Source: JBGSYN01 sp041750975 (GTDB lineage Bacteria; Pseudomonadota; Alphaproteobacteria; Geminicoccales; Geminicoccaceae). From it: a stretch of DNA of 11,086 nucleotides. Within the stretch, counting starts at the first letter, position 1; the number at the start of each line of letters is the position of its first letter. A program made the translations under genes and the position numbers. This document shows, piece after piece, positions 7,375-11,086 of the stretch. Location: contig JBGSYN010000192.1 of NCBI GenBank assembly GCA_041750975.1, positions 1 to 11,086 on the forward strand, in the 5' to 3' direction. The notes under the pieces are model-generated. The model saw only the letters and a list, made by a program, of their open reading frames with translations. It did no database searches and was not told the DNA's origin.

Positions 7375-7411
7375 GCGGCTTTTTCAGCCTTCAAGAAATG
7401 GGGGAACAACC

Positions 7412-7963
7412 ATGAAGCAACTGGTCACCACGGTCTTGTCGCGTGATGAGATCAAGAAAATCGACTTTACCGTTGCCGGCATCAAGGTGTCTCCGCTCGG
7501 CTTCAACGCCGTCAAGAACAACGTCCAGTCTGAGAAAATCGAGGTCGAATTCTCGCGCAGATTAGCCCGCAATACCGCCCAATACGTCCACAGTCACAAC
7601 AAGATGCTCTTGAGCTTCCGCAGCCTCGACGGCGATTCCGACCGTGAAGGCCTGATCGTCCATGAGTGCGTGCATGCGATCGCCGATATCAACGGCAAAA
7701 AGCAGCTCGTGTCCAAGAGCGAAGCCTCGGCCTTTATTGCCCAGTGCCTCTATCTGTACTATCGAAACGAGAAAGACATCCAAGACGGCCTGATCATCGA
7801 ATTCGATGACAAAGTCCTCAGCGCAGCCTGGAAGACTGCCGAGAAGGTGCGCGAGAACAGCACGCTCAGCGATAGCGATCTCGAGCCGCTGCTGAAAGTG
7901 ATCGCGAAGGATCGGGCCTATCGCCACAATCATTCCACGATGAATGACTATGACGGGGTTTGA
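7412..7963 (+). CDS. Small HExxH putative metallopeptidase-like protein
   Basis: A 183-residue protein with no signal peptide or membrane segment, so probably cytoplasmic. Residues 84-88 read HECVH, the HExxH zinc motif of zincin metallopeptidases, set in a hydrophobic helix context (GLIVHECVHAIAD). A second helix with SEASAFIAQCLYLYY starts near 103 and offers E104 as a possible third metal ligand, 16 residues after H88. This helix pair is the usual minimal gluzincin arrangement. The C-terminal third is charged and ends with RAYRHNHSTMNDYDGV. I do not recognise the family by name. The start at 7412 is chosen because GGGGA lies six bases upstream; the frame stays open further upstream across the SDR start, including an ATG at 7331. 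Several lines of the gene are about 50-55% G+C, against about 65% in neighbours, suggesting transfer. No substrate or partner can be inferred. Confidence 0.8.
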   Translation: MKQLVTTVLSRDEIKKIDFTVAGIKVSPLGFNAVKNNVQSEKIEVEFSRRLARNTAQYVHSHNKMLLSFRSLDGDSDREGLIVHECVHAIADINGKKQLVSKSEASAFIAQCLYLYYRNEKDIQDGLIIEFDDKVLSAAWKTAEKVRENSTLSDSDLEPLLKVIAKDRAYRHNHSTMNDYDGV

Positions 7964-7982
7964 CGAGACTTAGTGTGTGGAT

Positions 7983-7997
7983 GAAACCATCGGTTTC
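7983..7997. terminator. Small hairpin between convergent genes
   Basis: GAAACC (7983-7988) and GGTTTC (7992-7997) form a 6-base stem with a 3-base loop in the 33 bases between two convergent genes, overlapping the DUF1428 stop codon. No T run follows on either strand, so it would be a weak bidirectional terminator at best. Confidence 0.3.
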
Positions 7998-8350
7998 TAA
8001 GCATCGACGATCACCTCGAACCCGCCATAGATCATCCGCTTGCCGTCGAAGGGCATCGGCGTGGTCCCGGGCTGCAGACGCGGGTCGGCCATGGCCTTGG
8101 CCATGCCGGTGTCCCGGACTTCCCGCGAGGGCCACGTGATCCAGGCAAAGACTACCGTTTCATCAGCCTTGCGTTTCACCGCCATGGGGAATGACGTGAC
8201 CTCGCCATCAGGCACATCGTCGCCCCAGCATTCGACGATTTTCAAAGCACCCTGCTCTTTGAAAACAATAGCGGCTTTTTCCGCCATCTCGATGTAGGCG
8301 TCACGATTGGCGGTAGGTACGGCGATGACAAATCCATCGACATAAGTCAT
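7997..8350 (-). CDS. DUF1428 family protein (YbaA-like)
   Basis: A 117-residue protein that matches the DUF1428 pattern along its whole length: MTYVDGFVIAVP at the start, a WGDDVPDGEVTSFPMAV segment near 42-58, VVFAWITWPS near 66-75 and the ending PFDGKRMIYGGFEVIVD. Members have a ferredoxin-like alpha/beta-barrel (dimeric) fold and no established biochemical activity. The ATG has GGGAGC at 8357-8362. It is the last gene of the minus-strand run and is 61 bases after DUF899, with a promoter-like sequence of its own in the gap. Confidence 0.93.
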   Translation of the reverse strand: MTYVDGFVIAVPTANRDAYIEMAEKAAIVFKEQGALKIVECWGDDVPDGEVTSFPMAVKRKADETVVFAWITWPSREVRDTGMAKAMADPRLQPGTTPMPFDGKRMIYGGFEVIVDA

Positions 8351-8380
8351 GGTGCAGCTCCCAGTTTCATCGTTTGATCT

Positions 8381-8408
8381 ATTATGGTTGACGCGTCGGC
8401 ACAGACAA
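8381..8408 (-). promoter_or_regulatory. Predicted internal promoter for the DUF1428 gene
   Basis: On the minus strand TTGTCT (8408-8403) and CATAAT (8386-8381, five of six consensus matches) are separated by 16 bases. Transcription would start near 8374, leaving a leader of about 24 bases with the ribosome binding site. It would let DUF1428 be expressed independently of the upstream run. Confidence 0.4.
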
Positions 8409-8411
8409 TAT

Positions 8412-9116
8412 TCAGTCGGGATAGTTCAGTTTCGGATACCAGTCCGTGCCTCGACCTTCCGGCGTCGTGTCGAGAATGATCCAGAGCGGGTTCATGTCGG
8501 GTGCGTTATGCGGATCCTGGCCCGGATCCGCGATCTCCGAGCCGCCTTCGCTGCTCCAGAAATGGCGAACCGTACCGTCCTTCCGACTGAAGACGGTGTA
8601 GCCTGGAACATCGGCATCCTCGGCGCTGACATAGTCTCGCGTGAACTCGCCGCTCGGGTCGGAATAGAGCTTCAGGTTGTTCCAGCCCCGCTCTGTGGCG
8701 TAGTCCTTGAGCCGCTTGAACGGTGAGCGCGCCACCATCGCGAACGCGACGCGCTGCTCGATATTGGGTGCCTCACCGTCCCAGGCACTCATCTGCGCGG
8801 TGCACATCGGGCAGCCCGTCTTACGCTGCGGCCCGTACATGAAGCTGTAGACGACCAGCGTATCATGTTTGCCGAACAGGTCGTTCAAACTGACTTCGCC
8901 GTTGTCGCCCTCGAAACGGTAGTCCTTCATTACCTCGCCGCCGGGCGGCAGCGAGCGGCGCTGCGCCGCGATCCGTGAGAGATGTCGGCGCAGTTCGATC
9001 TCCTCGGCCAGGAGCGCCCGGCGCGCCTGTCGATAGTCAGCGCTCTCGTTGGGAAAATGGGCGTTGCTTATGGACGCCAGTTCCGTTGCGGGTCGCAATG
9101 TCGAATCGGTGCTCAT
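8412..9116 (-). CDS. DUF899 family thioredoxin-like protein
   Basis: A 234-residue protein of the DUF899 family, a thioredoxin-fold group of unproven function usually found beside VOC and SRPBCC genes. The N-terminal helical part has RRALLAEEIELRRHLSRIA at about 32-50. The thioredoxin-like domain starts near residue 65 and carries a CxxC at C102-C105 (GCPMCTAQM). The family segment YSDPSGEFTRDY is at 151-162, and the C-terminal PLWIILDTTPEGRG is near 210-223. The CxxC suggests a redox or peroxide-related role, but this is inference. The start at 9116 is chosen because GGAG (9127-9124) lies seven bases upstream and MSTDSTL is a normal family beginning; the frame extends 21 codons further up without a good ribosome binding site. 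It lies 66 bases after the broken VOC gene. Confidence 0.92.
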   Translation of the reverse strand: MSTDSTLRPATELASISNAHFPNESADYRQARRALLAEEIELRRHLSRIAAQRRSLPPGGEVMKDYRFEGDNGEVSLNDLFGKHDTLVVYSFMYGPQRKTGCPMCTAQMSAWDGEAPNIEQRVAFAMVARSPFKRLKDYATERGWNNLKLYSDPSGEFTRDYVSAEDADVPGYTVFSRKDGTVRHFWSSEGGSEIADPGQDPHNAPDMNPLWIILDTTPEGRGTDWYPKLNYPD

Positions 9117-9182
9117 GACGCTACTCCATGGTGCTCGTTCTGATCGGTCATCATCCCATTCGTCGGCAGCGAATCCCAATGT

Positions 9183-9662
9183 TCACCGGCCCTCATAGGC
9201 TGTCCGCAGTGCCGCGATGTCGAGTTTAACGATGTCCATCAGTGCCGCCATCATTCGATCGGCAGCCTCGGCATCGCCCGCCGTCATCATCTCCTCCAAA
9301 GCCTCGGGCACGATCTGCCAGGACAAGCCGTAGCGATCTCTTAACCAGCCGCATTGGACCTCGGACCCGCCGCCTTCCAAAAGCCCGGCCCAAAGCCGGT
9401 CGATCTCGTCCTGAGTCTCGCATTTGACGACCATCGAGTGGCCATGGTTGAAGGTGACATGCGGCCCGCCGTTCAACGCCATGAATTCGCGGCCATCGAG
9501 CTCGAAGGCGACGACCAGCACGGTTCCCTCCGGCCCCGGCCCGGATTTGCCGTAGCGCGACAGGTGGATGTGCCGTGAGTTCGGCAGCAAAGCGATATAG
9601 ACGTTCACGGCTTCTTCGGCCTGCGTATCGAATCAGAGGCAGGTAGAGACCTTATCCGGCAT
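9183..9662 (-). pseudogene. VOC (PhnB-like) gene interrupted by TGA at codon 10
   Basis: The reading frame from ATG 9662 gives MPDKVSTCL, then TGA (9635-9633), then FDTQAEEAV and an undamaged VOC protein to the stop at 9183 (159 residues if read through). In relatives of this VOC/3-demethylubiquinone-methyltransferase-like family the start reads STCLWFD, so the TGA stands where TGG (Trp) is expected: one base change. The rest of the fold is intact, with LPNSR, SRYG..GPGPEGTVLVVAFELDG, the ALNGGPHVTFN segment and CGWLRDRYGLSWQIVP. TGG is used for Trp and TGA for stop in neighbours, so a changed genetic code is not indicated. An internal GTG at 9608 could start a 141-residue form lacking the first beta strand, but it has no good ribosome binding site. 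Probably recently inactivated, or a sequencing error. Confidence 0.85.
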
Positions 9663-9668
9663 GGTGTT

Positions 9669-9674
9669 CCTCCT
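9669..9674 (-). promoter_or_regulatory. Strong Shine-Dalgarno for the interrupted VOC gene
   Basis: AGGAGG stands six bases before the ATG at 9662. It shows that the original start is 9662 and not the internal GTG at 9608, so the TGA at codon 10 really lies inside the gene. Confidence 0.8.
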
Positions 9675-9681
9675 TCACCAG

Positions 9682-10179
9682 TCAGAGGGTTTGGGCGAGC
9701 GCCTCGAGTTGACCGGCGCATTGCGACCAGCCTTGCTCGAAGCCCATTTCCACGTGAGCGGCGCAATCCTCGGCCGTCCAATGCAAGGCTCTCGCGGTGT
9801 ATCGGGTCTTGCCCGCCGCTTCGTCGTCGCCCGCCGCTTCATCATCAAAGGTCAGCACCAGGGTCATGAACGGTTTGGCAGCCGGCTCCCAGGCTTTCGT
9901 ATAGGCGTCTGTGGAGACGAGCTTGCGCTCGGGCACGACCTCCAGATAGACCCCAGGGTTGGGCATGTCCTGACCTTCGGGGCTGCGCATCACGACCAGG
10001 ACGGACCCGCCGGGACGCACGTACACTTCGGCATGCGAGGTCGTCCAGGGCTTCGGCGCAAACCATTGCATCATAAGTTCGGGTTCCGTCCAGCAGCGCC
10101 AGACGGCGGCGCGCGGGGCATCGAGGCTCCAGCTCAGGACCAGTTCGCGATCGCCGATCGCTTGGAATTCGCCTTTCAT
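9682..10179 (-). CDS. SRPBCC / AHSA1-like ligand-binding protein
   Basis: A 165-residue START-like (helix-grip) protein of the group often named activator of Hsp90 ATPase homologue 1-like. The typical start LVLSWSLDAPRAAVWRCWTE is at about 13-32, WFAPKPWTT at 39-47, an RPGG turn at 55-58, and the closing helix MGFEQGWSQCAGQLEALA at 145-162. Such proteins bind hydrophobic ligands in a cavity; no ligand is known here. A six-residue DDEAAG is duplicated at 112-123, in a loop where relatives are shorter. It is 24 bases after the upstream VOC gene and 19 bases before the broken VOC gene, consistent with one transcript. Confidence 0.93.
   Translation of the reverse strand: MKGEFQAIGDRELVLSWSLDAPRAAVWRCWTEPELMMQWFAPKPWTTSHAEVYVRPGGSVLVVMRSPEGQDMPNPGVYLEVVPERKLVSTDAYTKAWEPAAKPFMTLVLTFDDEAAGDDEAAGKTRYTARALHWTAEDCAAHVEMGFEQGWSQCAGQLEALAQTL
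9811..9846 (-). repeat. 18-base tandem duplication inside the SRPBCC gene
   Basis: Two adjacent 18-base units (9811-9828 and 9829-9846) match at 16 of 18 positions and encode DDEAAG twice. Both differences are synonymous (GAC versus GAT codons), so the duplication keeps the frame and the peptide. Confidence 0.85.
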
Positions 10180-10203
10180 GGCGGGATCTCCGGCATCGAA
10201 ATT

Positions 10204-10686
10204 TCAGTTGGTTCCGCACTGCGGCATGGCGGCCCTCGCAGCCTCGCGCAGCTGGTCTTCCGTCAGCTGACGCCGGGGCGTTGTCACTGACCAGTGATGG
10301 CCGAAAGGATCGGCGATCATGCCGAGGCGATCGCCCCAGAAGGCATCTTCGATCGGCATGACGATGGTCGCACCCGCGCCGACCGCCCGTTCGACAAAGG
10401 CGTCGACATCGTCGACGATCAGGTGGATGGTGACCGGCGTGCCGTTGAGCGTTTGCGGCGACCGCATACCCCAATCGGGTGCTTCGTCCACCAGCATGAC
10501 GGACGAGCCGTTGATGCTGACACAGGCATGTATCAGCTTGCCGTTCTCGCCCGGCAGCCGGATCATTTCGGTCGCCCCGAACGCTTTCTTGTAGAAGTCG
10601 ATCGCCTCGGCAGCACCGGCGCAGACGAGGTGGGGGGTCACCGAATGCATGCCGTAAGCGGCGGCCTGTTCTGCAGCTATATTCAT
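10204..10686 (-). CDS. VOC family (glyoxalase/PhnB-like) protein
   Basis: A 160-residue protein with two beta-alpha-beta-beta-beta VOC modules: TPHLVCAGAAEAIDFYKKAF at 17-36 and TIHLIVDDVDAFVERAVGAG at 86-105, followed by FWGDRLGMIADPFGHHWSV at 116-134. Members are glyoxalases, dioxygenases or resistance proteins, or bind ligands without known catalysis; H19, H88 and E113 are positions to consider as metal ligands. The start at 10686 is chosen for GGAGG at 10695-10699. An in-frame ATG four codons upstream is less well placed. It lies 20 bases after the TetR-type gene and is the first structural gene of the run. Confidence 0.92.
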   Translation of the reverse strand: MNIAAEQAAAYGMHSVTPHLVCAGAAEAIDFYKKAFGATEMIRLPGENGKLIHACVSINGSSVMLVDEAPDWGMRSPQTLNGTPVTIHLIVDDVDAFVERAVGAGATIVMPIEDAFWGDRLGMIADPFGHHWSVTTPRRQLTEDQLREAARAAMPQCGTN

Positions 10687-10706
10687 CGGACTTTCCTCCA
10701 TGCTGA

Positions 10707-11086
10707 TCACATTCCTTGATGCGTCTTGCCGAACAGTAGCTCGATGTAGCGCCGCAGATGCGCGATGCTGTCCGCGGCGATCGCCGCACTGTCCTTGCTC
10801 TTCGCCAGAATAAAGGCGCCCTGGATCACGGCCTGGGTATGCAGCGCGAGGCTCGCGGCACTGAAGTCGCCATCGATGCCGTAATGGCGCATCGCCTCTT
10901 CGATATCCGCTTCGATCACCGCGGCATGGCCACCGATGCTGCGCCAGCAAGCATCGCGAATGGCCGGGTTCGAGCCGTAGGTCTCCTGCACCATGGTGCC
11001 GACAAGGCAGGTGAACTCCGCCAGTTCCCCCTGCAGGATCTCCTTGCGGAAATCGACATAGCCCAGCACCCGGTCGAGGGGGTCGG
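10707..11086 (-). CDS. TetR-family regulator, C-terminal part (N-terminus outside window)
   Basis: The frame is open from the right edge to a stop at 10707, giving about 126 residues. It matches the ligand-binding half of a TetR regulator: CLVGTMVQETY followed by a run of helices and HTQAVIQGAFILAK, ending with a helix HLRRYIELLFGK. The DNA-binding helix-turn-helix would lie beyond 11086. The internal GTG at 11069 is not the start, because the frame continues upstream as DPLDR. As the first gene before a VOC-SRPBCC-VOC-DUF899 run on the same strand with a 20-base gap, it probably represses its own operon in response to a small molecule. Confidence 0.9.
   Translation of the reverse strand, partial: DPLDRVLGYVDFRKEILQGELAEFTCLVGTMVQETYGSNPAIRDACWRSIGGHAAVIEADIEEAMRHYGIDGDFSAASLALHTQAVIQGAFILAKSKDSAAIAADSIAHLRRYIELLFGKTHQGM

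Noticed and set aside
7184..7411. Longer N-terminus of the HExxH protein
   Set aside because: The upstream frame is antisense to the SDR gene and crosses the divergent control region; the ATG at 7412 has a good ribosome binding site.
9117..9179. N-terminal extension of DUF899 by 21 codons
   Set aside because: The upstream ATG has no ribosome binding site, while the ATG at 9116 has GGAG at ideal distance and fits the family start.
9183..9662. TGA read as tryptophan or selenocysteine
   Set aside because: TGG is used for Trp and TGA as a normal stop in several neighbouring genes, relatives have Trp and not Cys at this site, and I saw no obvious selenocysteine-insertion hairpin right after it.

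Overview
The window is GC-rich bacterial DNA. Its gene types (LysR/GST pairs, a Tat-dependent family 5 solute-binding protein, TetR-VOC-SRPBCC-DUF899 clusters) and codon use suggest a Pseudomonadota member, most likely an alphaproteobacterium of soil or rhizosphere type. That assignment is inferred from gene style; no rRNA or other phylogenetic marker is present. I saw no tRNA, rRNA, CRISPR array, IS element or prophage gene.

Layout from left to right. (1) A minus-strand class I SAM-dependent methyltransferase runs off the left edge (1-791). (2) About 260 bases follow with no convincing gene, holding a dyad near the methyltransferase start and a hairpin just past the LysR gene. (3) A minus-strand LysR regulator (1055-1954) is divergent from a plus-strand pair: a glutathione S-transferase (2078-2692) and a 690-residue fused flavin/iron-sulfur oxidoreductase (2726-4798). 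The 123-base divergent control region holds overlapping promoter-like elements and three ATTATC repeats. (4) A convergent minus-strand unit holds a short-chain dehydrogenase (6580-7302) followed by an orphan Tat-secreted ABC solute-binding protein (4823-6508). (5) A lone plus-strand gene of noticeably lower GC (7412-7963) encodes a small soluble protein with an HExxH zinc-metalloprotease-like motif. (6) From the right edge a minus-strand run reads TetR regulator (cut by the edge), VOC/glyoxalase protein, SRPBCC protein, a second VOC gene broken by an in-frame TGA at codon 10, DUF899 thioredoxin-like protein and DUF1428 protein (10707+ down to 7997).

How the genes may work together (inference): the LysR-GST-oxidoreductase block looks like an inducible detoxification or redox module in which the LysR protein senses an electrophile or aromatic compound. 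The TetR cluster is a common type of accessory stress or detoxification operon with small gaps and good ribosome binding sites. The most notable single observations are the nonsense codon in the second VOC gene, which lies behind an intact Shine-Dalgarno and is otherwise undamaged, and the small HExxH protein with foreign base composition. I do not see a clearly new multi-gene system; the HExxH gene is the least explained gene here.
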